Assembly (NCBI RefSeq): GCF_001858045.2
Contig: NC_031973.2
Coordinates: 13,232,664-13,296,663, forward strand
DNA: 64,000 nucleotides
DNA from: Oreochromis niloticus
Taxonomy: Eukaryota; Chordata; Actinopteri; Cichliformes; Cichlidae
Direction: 5' to 3'
The notes beneath the pieces were generated by a model. It saw only the letters and a list, made by a program, of their open reading frames with translations, ran no database searches and was not told the origin of the DNA. The stretch's first letter is position 1; the number at the start of each line of letters is the position of its first letter. This document shows, in pieces, positions 11,001-20,000 of the stretch. A program made the translations under genes and the position numbers.

Positions 11001-12086
11001 CGCACCTGAAGGAATGGAGACGAGGAGGAGTAACAGGACATAAGAGTAATAATCTGCGGTCAAAGCTCATTTTTCAATGGTAAATGGTAAATGGCCTGTA
11101 TTTGTATAGCGCTTTTACTAGTCCCTAAGGACCCCAAAGCGCTTTACACATCCAGTCATCCACCCATTCACGCACACATTCACACACTGGTGATGGCAAG
11201 CTACAAGCTACGATCGCCCCTCAATCACCATACAACTGCAAAAACAGACATGTCACATCAATAGATAATCACTAATGATGTGCTCTAAGGTATGGAGCAC
11301 TCTAATGGAGTGATACTTGCATGAGAGGAAATAACAGGCACTTAAGGGATGAATTTCTTCTGCAATAGTAGTTTGGTGTGCTGCCAATAGCTCAGTATTT
11401 TGGAGTCGTGGTGCCTCGTTCCTGAGCCAATTTCTTTGGTCACAAGTCAGTCTTTTTCCATTACAAAGAATTTTTTTGCCACTCCCCAAAGCCTTTTTAG
11501 TCAGCAACTAAAGGAGGAGCTCTCTTCTCATTCACTGCCACACTATTTTGTACAGGTTAACCATTGTGAGTGTGCTTAAACATCAAGTTTTTTTGGGAAT
11601 AAATGTAAATACCTGTTACACTTTCGACAGTGGTGGGACCTGGGAGCCTTGTAGCCTTGACACCCTCTGCAGTACTGTAGGTACTGGGTGTCCTGCTGAT
11701 TTTCCTGTTTCAGCATAGACACATGTGTCAGATAATATATGGATTTACGACATTTAAATAAGTTCATGCTTGCTAATGTTTGTGTGCTAAAAAAAATAAA
11801 TATATGAATTTATCCTTACTGGTTTCCAGCCAAGAGGAATGTATCCAGGTCCAACAAACATAGCATTGAAGTAGTTGTAAAGTATGAGGACAGTCCAGTT
11901 GATGAGCATGATGAAGTTAATGCTCCCCCCTGTAGTGTCTAGAGGCCAGTACCAGATAATGGAGTCTAGAATTGCCATTGTGGAGCATATAGCAATGACA
12001 GACAAGGCTATGATTGGACCCCAGTGGCACAATCTCCGAACCTCATGGAGGTTCTTAAAGGTCACAAAGGTTGACAGGAAGTTCAT
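7921..12086 (-). CDS. zdhhc6: zdhhc6 gene, complete coding span (10 coding exons)
   Basis: Palmitoyltransferase of the endoplasmic reticulum, which transfers palmitate to cysteines of client proteins such as calnexin. Ten joined exons total 1,236 bases and encode 411 residues (human 413). Features in order: two N-terminal membrane segments (HWGPIIALSVIAICSTMAIL and NFIMLINWTVLILYNYF), a Cys-rich block with APRSHHCRKCNR, the catalytic MKMDHHCPWINNCCG with the DHHC cysteine at residue 129, two further membrane segments (FTSFLLLAPLG; ATLFALGLALGTTIAVG), an SH3-like C-terminal part, and a C-terminal KKVN, a dilysine KKXX ER-retrieval signal. Cysteines 327, 328 and 342 correspond to human 328, 329 and 343, which are themselves palmitoylated. 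All splice phases agree and no lesion is seen. Start: the ATG at 12086 gives MNFLSTFVTFKNLHE, like other fish proteins; upstream codons are in frame but lack an ATG. Confidence 0.97.
8124..8170 (-). CDS. zdhhc6: zdhhc6 coding exon 9 (47 bases)
   Basis: Encodes WWMYGDKVLSEEEVR with split codons on both sides. Acceptor TTTAG, donor GTAAGG. Part of the SH3-like fold. Confidence 0.92.
8171..9306 (-). other. zdhhc6 introns around coding exon 8
   Basis: Introns 8171-8559 and 8706-9306 flank coding exon 8. Both are ordinary AT-rich sequence with no repeat or RNA gene that I recognise. Confidence 0.6.
8560..8705 (-). CDS. zdhhc6: zdhhc6 coding exon 8 (SH3-like domain, palmitoylated cysteines)
   Basis: Has 48 codons plus two bases, from VQYRAVEDYNGACCPL to DTILATRGT. 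Contains the Cys-Cys pair and the later TPC cysteine that in human ZDHHC6 are modified by ZDHHC16. Acceptor CAGCAG, donor GTAAGT. Confidence 0.94.
9307..9348 (-). CDS. zdhhc6: zdhhc6 coding exon 7 (42 bases)
   Basis: Encodes IEQLKQKADKRVRS in phase 0. Acceptor ACACAG, donor GTAAGT. It is small, but both sides keep frame and the sequence is conserved in the family. Confidence 0.93.
9544..9711 (-). CDS. zdhhc6: zdhhc6 coding exon 6
   Basis: Has 56 codons from AKDRIQHYQTGEEFIFPY through KQVFTWSGTPRGDGIVWP to HQHTLT. Acceptor AATAG, donor GTAGGT. Cytosolic linker before the SH3-like domain. Confidence 0.94.
9990..10043 (-). CDS. zdhhc6: zdhhc6 coding exon 5
   Basis: Short 18-codon exon MKVILRNKTSIESWIEEK, nearly identical to vertebrate ZDHHC6. 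Acceptor TTTCAG, donor GTCAGA (a weaker donor). Confidence 0.93.
10044..10576 (-). other. zdhhc6 intron between coding exons 4 and 5
   Basis: Plain AT-rich intron of 533 bases; nothing recognised. Confidence 0.6.
10577..10735 (-). CDS. zdhhc6: zdhhc6 coding exon 4 (fourth membrane segment)
   Basis: Has 53 codons, ISFGWSTVRIDMSA to IAVGMLFVIQ, with acceptor CTGCAG and donor GTGAGT. The long hydrophobic stretch FAATLFALGLALGTTIAVG is the last membrane span. Confidence 0.95.
10846..11005 (-). CDS. zdhhc6: zdhhc6 coding exon 3 (DHHC active site)
   Basis: Carries CVMKMDHHCPWINNCC with the catalytic DHHC tetrad (residues 126-129), then the third membrane segment and TMYTQLYER. Acceptor CTTCAG, donor GTGAGC, phase 0 at its end. 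Confidence 0.96.
11006..11612 (-). other. zdhhc6 intron between coding exons 2 and 3
   Basis: Intron of 607 bases that carries an interspersed fish repeat (about 11076-11220). A minus-strand open frame at 11253-11507 has no family similarity that I can see and is probably chance. Confidence 0.6.
11076..11220. repeat. Interspersed teleost repeat with paired AGCGCTTT motifs
   Basis: Starts with tandem GGTAAAT units, then GTATAGCGCTTTTACTAG and AAAGCGCTTTACAC, followed by CCATTCACGCACACATTC. This word order is familiar from a very common fish interspersed repeat, but I cannot name the family. The two GCGCTTT blocks are near-palindromic. Confidence 0.6.
11613..11704 (-). CDS. zdhhc6: zdhhc6 coding exon 2 (first part of Cys-rich domain)
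   Basis: The acceptor GAAACAG is followed by ENQQDTQYLQYCRGCQGYK and APRSHHCRKCN plus two bases of an Arg codon. The zinc-binding Cys/His residues of the DHHC-CRD are all present. Donor GTATTT. Confidence 0.95.
11820..12086 (-). CDS. zdhhc6: zdhhc6 coding exon 1 (start and first two membrane segments)
   Basis: Has 89 codons from MNFLSTFV to PGYIPLGWKP, with donor GTAAGG. It encodes the first two hydrophobic segments and the lumenal loop WYWPLDTTGGSINF. The exon continues upstream as 5' UTR; its acceptor could not be fixed. Confidence 0.95.
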
Positions 12087-13559
12087 TTTTTTCAGTGCTA
12101 GTTTAGTTCTAGTATTTTGGCTGCTTGACTCCAGAAATTTCAAATGTCGATGTTTTAGTGTTTTCCTCTGCTATCTCCCAAAGTCACGGGTAGAGGTGAT
12201 GCACATATTTTTTCTCGTCCTCGGAGTATCCAGGAACAGGCCCAGTCTTGAGCTACTGGCGTTTTCTGTGTCCCACGATTTCTTGTCCTGGCAGAGAGCA
12301 GCATCCTCTCTTGTCAATCCCTGAAGCACACGGTCTTTGTGATGGACTCAAGTTTCCCATCTGAATTCTGCTATCTGAAAGAAAATCCCGAAGGAGAATG
12401 TCCAACCTTCAGTTTGAGTCCTGAAGCTCAAGCCCACCTGGGTTATGCAGCAGGACAATGACATGACACACACCTGCAAGTCTACCTCTGAATGGTTAAA
12501 AATAAACCAAAATAACATTTTTGGAGTTGCCAAGTCAAATTCTGGACTTTAATCCGATTGAGATGCTTTGGCATGATCTTAAACATGCTCAAAAAACCTT
12601 CAATGTGGCTAAATCAGAACAATTATGCAAAAAAAGAGTGGACGGAAATTGCTCCACATCAACGTGAAAGACGGATTGACAGTTATAACAAATGCTTGAC
12701 TACAGTTCTTGCTGTCAAGGTTGACACAACCACTTATTAGGTTTAGAGGGCAATTACCTTTTCATACAGGGCTACGTAGGTTTGGATACCCCCTCCCCCC
12801 ATTAATAAATGAAATTATCCTTTAAAAACTGCATTTTGCATTTACTCGTGTTATCTTTGTCTAATGTTAAGATTTGTTTGATTATCTGAAACATGTAAAT
12901 GTGACAAATGTGCAAAATACTCTTTCACAACACAATTTAGATCATACTGCTATTGAAAAAGATGTTATTCATGCTTTAAAAAAAGAAACAACTCCTCGGT
13001 AGTTGCAATAAAAATACTGAACAACCATGACTAACATTTTTAGCTAATGACTTAAAAGCAAGTACAGAAACGGCAATAAAACATGCCACACTAACGTAGA
13101 CAGTGCTGGATTTGTATTAGTATTAAATTACCATACTAAAAGCAGAACCATAGCATTTGCTTCATTGACTAATTAGCTTGTGTTACCAAGCTAGCTAATT
13201 CTCGCCAAAAAAAGAAAAATAATTACGATTTATATGCAAGTCTTCTATCCATCACTGCACAGTAATGGACAGAAAACTATGCGTTAGACAACTCCGCTTT
13301 AAAAAAACAAACAGACAAGTGATAAGTTTATGCCTTTAGCTCTAAAATTGTGTTTCCGTTAGCACCGTGGGTTGAGCAGTTATCGTTAGATAGCTAGCCT
13401 AGTCACCAGCATAAACACTAATAACGTAGCATGCTGAACACTTACCACGAGGGGCAAATAGAAAACAAAGATAACCTAAATGACAAATGCTTTGTTTTTA
13501 ATAAATAGAAACAAAAGGCTGTCACTTTAAATCACCAACCTGGTCACTTCCTTATTTTT
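12087..13559. other. zdhhc6 5' leader and leader intron
   Basis: Apart from the Tc1 remnant, this is AT-rich sequence lying between the zdhhc6 start codon and the shared promoter. It should contain the zdhhc6 5' UTR acceptor and most of its first intron. Several AG acceptors are possible and I could not choose one. Confidence 0.5.
12370..12740 (+). pseudogene. Tc1/mariner-like transposase remnant (catalytic D...E part)
   Basis: Plus-strand reading from 12444 gives MQQDNDMTHTCKSTSEWLK, the block with the second catalytic Asp of Tc1 transposases. After one frame change it gives DFNPIEMLWHDLKHA, with the catalytic Glu, and the tail ends VDTTTY and a stop. Stops and the frameshift show it is dead. 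It lies in the zdhhc6 leader region, opposite in strand to that gene. No terminal repeats were identified. Confidence 0.85.
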
Positions 13560-13907
13560 TTTTCATAAAATTTTCCTGTGTACAGTGAGGAACCTTCCTC
13601 ATGGTGTCTCAGAAACTACTACCCTGAACCACTTGTAGATACCTTTTAATCCAAGTAGTAGTCTATCACCGAAACGGCACAGAACTACAAGAATTATTCA
13701 TGCATTCAAATTCGGGCTGAAATTAATAGCATTTTCTGTCCACCTTTCGAACCTTTTTCAGTGTCGAAAACGTGAAAACAAAGTCAAGTTCCTTACCGAG
13801 CACATTATGCTGTGACTCAAGGAAGAAGCTCCATTCGAGGCTTGTTGTTATTCCGAGCTAACTGTCAACCAGAAAGCTACTTACCTGTTGTAAACTCGAC
13901 TACCAGA
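13560..13907. promoter_or_regulatory. Head-to-head promoter region of zdhhc6 and vti1a
   Basis: The two genes diverge, and their start codons lie 1.8 kb apart with the vti1a first exon on the right. The same divergent pair exists in human (ZDHHC6/VTI1A). On the minus strand three donors could end a zdhhc6 first exon: CAACAG|GTAAGTA at 13885, CTCG|GTAAGG near 13797 and GTG|GTAAGTG near 13447. The first lies inside the vti1a leader, so the two first exons may overlap. An ETS-like CACTTCCT lies just to the left at about 13546. On the plus strand a two-codon upstream frame (ATG CTG TGA) lies at 13807-13815. Start sites are not defined. Confidence 0.6.
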
Positions 13908-14001
13908 ATGTCTTCAGACTTTGAAGCATACGAGCAGGACTTTGGAACAATTACAGCAGAAATAACTAATAAAATTGGCCGAATTCCCAAACTAAGTGGA
14001 G
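13908..14001 (+). CDS. vti1a: vti1a coding exon 1
   Basis: Has 31 codons plus one base, MSSDFEAYEQDFGTIT to IPKLSG, with donor GTAAGA. Matches the N terminus of vertebrate Vti1a (first Habc helix). Confidence 0.95.
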
Positions 14002-17000
14002 GTAAGAGAGTTACATTTATAAGCTGTTAAACCTCATCTGGCTTGCTAGCTCTAGTCTCAGCTGACAAGGCAGCTAACGGTAGCGATAATGTGATTTCAT
14101 CCAAATATTGGTCAAACTAGTGGTGAAACACAGCTATATGTAAAGAGTTCTTGTTATATAAAAAGAATGTGTCATGTATATGTGGCCGTCTTCTTATCTT
14201 GGTATGTCTTTGATCGGTTTAGCCGGTGTGAAAATAGTGTTAAAGAACATCCTAACTCTGTTTATGGTGTTCAGAAGAGGATAGAAGCTTCAAATCACTT
14301 TAATGAGTAGGTTAATATTAATTGAAACTATTCAACTGAAGTAATCTTTTAGTGTTATCATAGTGATTTAGTGTATGAGATTCAGTGTATGAGATTCTTG
14401 CCAATACTTACCATAAAGAAAAACCTATGGATGTTTTTGTGGACAACCATCATTGGAAAAGTTAAGTTTTGGAATGGCACTGATATCACAGCAGCTTTCA
14501 GTGACACTTTTGGTGAGTGTAGTTTTTAGTTTTACTGTGGATTTCAGTTTTAGCCAGTTTAAAAATAATTCAGCCTTTTGATACCAGCAAGTTTGAAAGC
14601 ATACGTTTCTTAATATGTTAGCAAGGGCCTAGTAACTAATATGATGGACTAATAACTTTTTCCTGGTATTGACTTAAAAAATATTTAAAAGCGTGTCTTT
14701 GGTTGACTATTTATTTAGCTCTTCACATTCCATTCACTTTTATTTATATAGCGTTAAATCACAACAGCAGTCACTGAAGGTACTTGGATTAGAGCAATGT
14801 AACCTTCAGTGGACGGCTTTTCCAGCAAAAGGTTAGGAGTTTCAAAAATGTTCTCATTGATCTTCAGAACACAGTCCTGGATGCAGCTGTAGATGGTGTA
14901 CTCTGGTTCATCCGTGCGTGCTGTCCTGCACAAAGGTGCAAAATAAGGACAGTGCATGAGGTAGGGCTGCTCAATTATGGCAAAAATGATAATCACGATT
15001 ATTTTCACTGAAATTGAGATCTTGATTATTTGACGATATTTATTTAACAATAACAATGTATTGAATAATGGCTTTAAAGATTGTCAAAAAATAGTATAAA
15101 ATAGTGTGCAAATACTGATTAGTGCAAATGTTTGCAATATAAAAAATAAATGAAAAATGTAAACATCTATGTTTAGTGAACTTCAAAAAACTGCACAATA
15201 TTTGATCCACGTCTGACTCCGCGAACCCATAATGTTTCCACACCACTGAAGTCGTTTTACCTCTCTTTTCAACCAACGGCATTCTTTCTTCAGCAGCCGT
15301 TATCCTCTCCTCTCCAAATAACTTCTGCTTAGCTTTCCGAGCTTCCCTCGGGTCTTCTTAATTGTTGTGACACGTGTTTGAAACGCAGAGAGGTGTGCTC
15401 GATTTGCCACACGGAGCAGCGCGAGAGTAAAGCACGAGGGAGGTGCTAATAATCGGCTCAGTCATTTTTAATGATCGTTGAAAGCCCAGATCGTAATCTA
15501 GATTAAAATTTGATTAATTGAGCAGCCCTAGCGTGAGGTCCATAGTAGGAGTTACAGATGGGTTTGAGGTGGGATTACATCAAGCATCAGGTCTGAGTTC
15601 CTTCTTGTTTGCAGTGATAATGGACAGGTTGATAGATGAAGTCAGGCAGGAGCCTCTGTGGACTTTCATGTTCGCAGATGACATTTTGACCTGCAGTTAC
15701 AGTAGGGAGCAGGTATAAGAGGTCCTGAAGTTGAGGTATGCACTAGAAAGAAGAGGAGTGAAAGTCAATAGACAAGAGAGAATACGTGTGTGAATAAGAG
15801 GGAGACAGATGTAACAGTTAAGATGGATGAGTTTAAATAAAAGCAATGCACAGTGCACAAGAAAAGTTAAGAAAGGAGTACAGGAGAGGTGGAATAGTGT
15901 CAGGGTTTATTTGTGATAGATGGACAACAGCAAGAGTAAAAGGAAAGAGAAGGTATTGAGACCTGCTATTAGTGCTGTGCGATATGACGATATATATCGT
16001 GTGGACGATAGAAAAGTTTCTATCGTGCCATTTGTCTTCTATCGTTTCTGTCGTTTCTAACCCTAATTTCATAAATTATTACATAAAATATATCATTAAC
16101 CCTTTACAACCGGTCGGAACAGGCACACTCCGTTTTGCCTAACTATTTTTAAATCCCTGTAGAACTGGAACCACGTAAGGTAGCGCAATAATTTTTTTTT
16201 GCATATGAAACCGTAGGAGTTGTACTTACATGTTATTCCATTAGCTTGCCCTAGGTCACGGTTTCCTTCCACATATAGCTTTGCAAAAATTGCATAAAAA
16301 GCACTTCCAGCAACAAAAACATAATATTCCAGACTTGCAGCAACAAAAACAATATTCCGGAAACACGCTTTGCCGATCCGATCAGCTGTTCATAACACTT
16401 CCTAGTTGGAATATATTTGTCAGCGCGAACTATCGCATGTCCGCCATTACCTGACCGAAACCGGAAGTGACGTCATTTTCGCGGAAAATGTAGTTTTTTT
16501 ACTTTTTATAGCCTACGTTGGTGTTTTTAAAAGTCATGTTTGACTTTATGCTTTTCTGTATCGTTTCCGGGATGCTTAGAAGTCAAATTACACTGTTGGA
16601 AATAGTTTATTTTGATGCACAAGCTGTTTTTTTGCAAATTTGCATTATAATATTTATTTTCATTTTTCCTGTAGTATATAAAAATTAGTGTATCTCAAAA
16701 ATAAAACTATGAAGACACTCAAAATAAATTTCTCGTGGTTGGAAACTATTTTGTGCAACTTTCTGGTATTTACAGTTTTGAGGGATAAGCCTCTTAAATT
16801 TCTCTAAGTAGAAATACATGTTAAAAAAAAAAAAAAAGATTTTCAATTTTTTTGTAGTTTATTGCACTTTTTTGCAATTTATGTAGTTACTATGGACTTA
16901 ATGCATACATATCATTAAAATTTGGGCTATAACGGTTGTATTGATGTATAGCAACTTGAAATGCTCCCACAAATGGCACTACAGCATGTAAAATGTAAAG

Positions 17001-20000
17001 ATAAGCTCTGGCGGACTTGGTCTCATGGTAGGTCTTAAAGGGTTAAATAGCCTGTGGCAAATATATTAGTGTTGTCTTCTCACTATACATACTCTTAACT
17101 TTATGCAAGAGAAAATAAAGTATAAAAAAATGATATTTTTCACAAAGAAACTCCGTCTTGTGGTTTTGCGACATGGTGCTGCTTTACATGCACCCGGATT
17201 TGCGACATGCTTTACGGTAACTCAAAACAAAGACTGCACCCTCTCCACTCGCTGTTTACAGACTGCATACTTTCCAGATGACCACAGGTCAGGTGGTATA
17301 TCGTGATATATATCGTTATCGTGATATAAAATAATTCATATCGTGATAAATATTTTTTCCATATCGCCCAGCACTACCTGCTATGATGTATGATTTGGAG
17401 ACAGATCATTAATAAAACCACAAAAGACAGAAAGTTTTTAAGATTTTTTGGGGGAGTGGCCAGAATGGATTAGATTAGAATTGAGTACATCAGCTCGGAT
17501 TGAGCAGTTTGCATACAAAGGTGGAGAGAAAAGGCTGAGATGGTTTGGAAATGTGGAGAGCAGGGATAGTGAATGTATTGGACAAAGGGAGGAAAAAAGG
17601 AAGACCACAGAAAAGATTCATGCATGTAGTGAAGGAGCACATGATAGGATGAGGTGGAAGCAGATGGTCTGCTGTGACAACCCTTAAAGCGAGCAGCTGT
17701 AAGAAGAAGACATTGCTGGTTTCATCAGTTTGTTAAAGTGATAGCATTCTGTCATTCTATCAGACTTAATTCAGACATAACCAAAGCCACATGTAACACT
17801 TTTTGAATGATATATTTAGAATAGATTGTTATTAAATTGTAGCTCTTCAAATGTGACTTTGTGAATTCTTTAAAATGAAAACACAGGTATTAGCTGGTAG
17901 CTTCTGGTCTCGTCTCCTTAGAGTTGTTTTGCCTCTTCGTTTGTATGACCCGCAACTCCTTCACTTTAGAAACACTCATTGATAGATTCTGATGCTGTAG
18001 GAGTGCAAATCTGACTCTGTCTTCATCAACTTTATCACAAAATTTTATTTAAAGATTTTATTCTGTAATAGAATTGAAACTGAAAGCTCAACATACATGA
18101 AAAGTATTTAGGGATTTTTGGTGTGGTCCATGTGTGCTTCCAGCAATTAATGCTGTGTTCACACCACTGATAAGAAGCTACAAACTGACGCCTGACACTT
18201 GTTGATGCTTTATGTGCATCAAATCAAAGTTGAGCTGACGTCCATCTTTTTTTTTTCAACCTATCATATGCTTGTTGCAAATAAACACTTGAGCGACACT
18301 TCAGTAGCAAACCAGTGACAGTGTCGCTTGTGATGTCTGGCTGTCTTTGTAACTTTGTCTGGTTGTGAGAATTTAACATTAAGGCATGCAAAAGCTCTCT
18401 TTGTTGTTTAAGGAGGATTATTATTCTGTTGAAATGTGGAAAAAGCATTATGTTCTAATTTTGTTTTGTACAATAGAAACCTCTTTAACATATCTGACCA
18501 CAGTTTTGATAAAGGTGTAGCTTTGAAACTTCCTTGAGATAACTTTGGGCAGCTGGAGAACACCTTATTACTGTAGGATATTCTCCTATATAGTCATGTC
18601 TTCTTGAGCTGGGCAACTTAAGATGCTGGAGAGACATCTGCACAGTGGTAATCTTTTTGAAGTTGGTTAATTTTTGTAAATTTTACTCATTCAGACCTAC
18701 TAAGACTGCTGTTTGTGGAACGACTTCGAGTATTTCTCCCCTCTTCTGCTCTGCGTGTATCAGTTTCGGAGGAGAAGCAGAAGAGACATACACATGCGTG
18801 CACACACAGTGAAACAGACAGCAGAGGAGAGAAACAAAACTGAATTGGACTCTTTTGAACTGAGCTAAAATAAAAAGTGTGCACAGAATATAAGTCTTTG
18901 GCTTGACTATAGAGGGGGCGGATTGATCCAAATATTGATAGTATCGATAGCAATTCTGGTATTGATACTCAGATCGATACTTTTCTTTTAAAAATATCCC
19001 CTTAAGTTCAGTATGTAGCCCTCTGAATTGTATTAAATTAATTAATTTAATTTAATAATTTTTTGGAAATGAAAAAATATACCTCCAACATACACTATGA
19101 AAAATGTCAAACAACAGAAGTTGACACGACCTTTAGAGACGGGCACATTTACATTCTAGGTCTCAAAAAAACGCAGTTTGAAAAAAACATGAAACGCTGT
19201 AAGGTGTATTTTGTTTTGTTAACCAGTTATTATGGAAAGTAAAAATCAGAGTGAGTTAATGGTCACTATTTGCAAATTGATGATGAGCCATCTTTTAAGT
19301 CACGAGTCACTGCTTTCCCCAACATAAGCTGCCTATGTAGGTTTAAAGTATCGGTACTGGCAATTTTGGCCCTGTATTTACTTGGTATCAGATCAATACC
19401 AAAATCTGCAATATCGCACCGCACTACTTAACTACATTTTCAGATAGTAATATGTTGTTAATTTTAGATAAACCTCCTTTCTGATCGCCAGTTCTGATAC
19501 TTGGTTCTGTAGGTTTCAGACATATGAAATCCTGATTATCTGAGCCTGTGTTTTTGATACTGTAATTTATATTCTGCAGGATCTAGGCACAAATGCATGA
19601 CTTTGACTTTTTTCTTTGAAGGGAGTCTTTAAAATGTATTTATGTTTAAATTTCTGTACTGTGAAGACCTGCACCAAAAGAGGGTTTAGAGGTGGGTTAA
19701 AACCTACAAATGCTGTTAACCATCTAGCTCTGGGTCTTCCCATCTTGTTTTTTCTACATGCAGATTTACCAGATTGCTGCATTAGTGCTTTGGTGGCAGT
19801 CTTTCAAGATGGTCTCACTAGACAGGCAGCTGAGAGACGGGCAGCTTGTGGATTTGGCTAAGGCTGGAAGGGAAACATGAGTATGGACGACATGGAAAAG
19901 GCCAGAGCTAGTTCGCCAGTTGTGATTTCACTTTAAAAATGTAATACTTGTACGTGGCACCTAACATACCCATAAATGAATGCAGACATATCAATTGGTA

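Noticed and set aside
11253..11507. 84-codon minus-strand frame in a zdhhc6 intron
   Set aside because: It lies wholly inside an intron beside an interspersed repeat and shows no similarity to any protein I know.
12087..12143. Upstream extension of zdhhc6 (KFLESSSQNTRTK...)
   Set aside because: It would need a TTG start; fish and mammal proteins begin at the ATG at 12086. It is probably 5' UTR.
13812..14030. Longer vti1a frame beginning 32 codons upstream (TQGRSSIRGLLLF...)
   Set aside because: The first codon is GTG, no ATG is present in frame before MSSDFE, and all vertebrate Vti1a proteins begin at MSSDFE.
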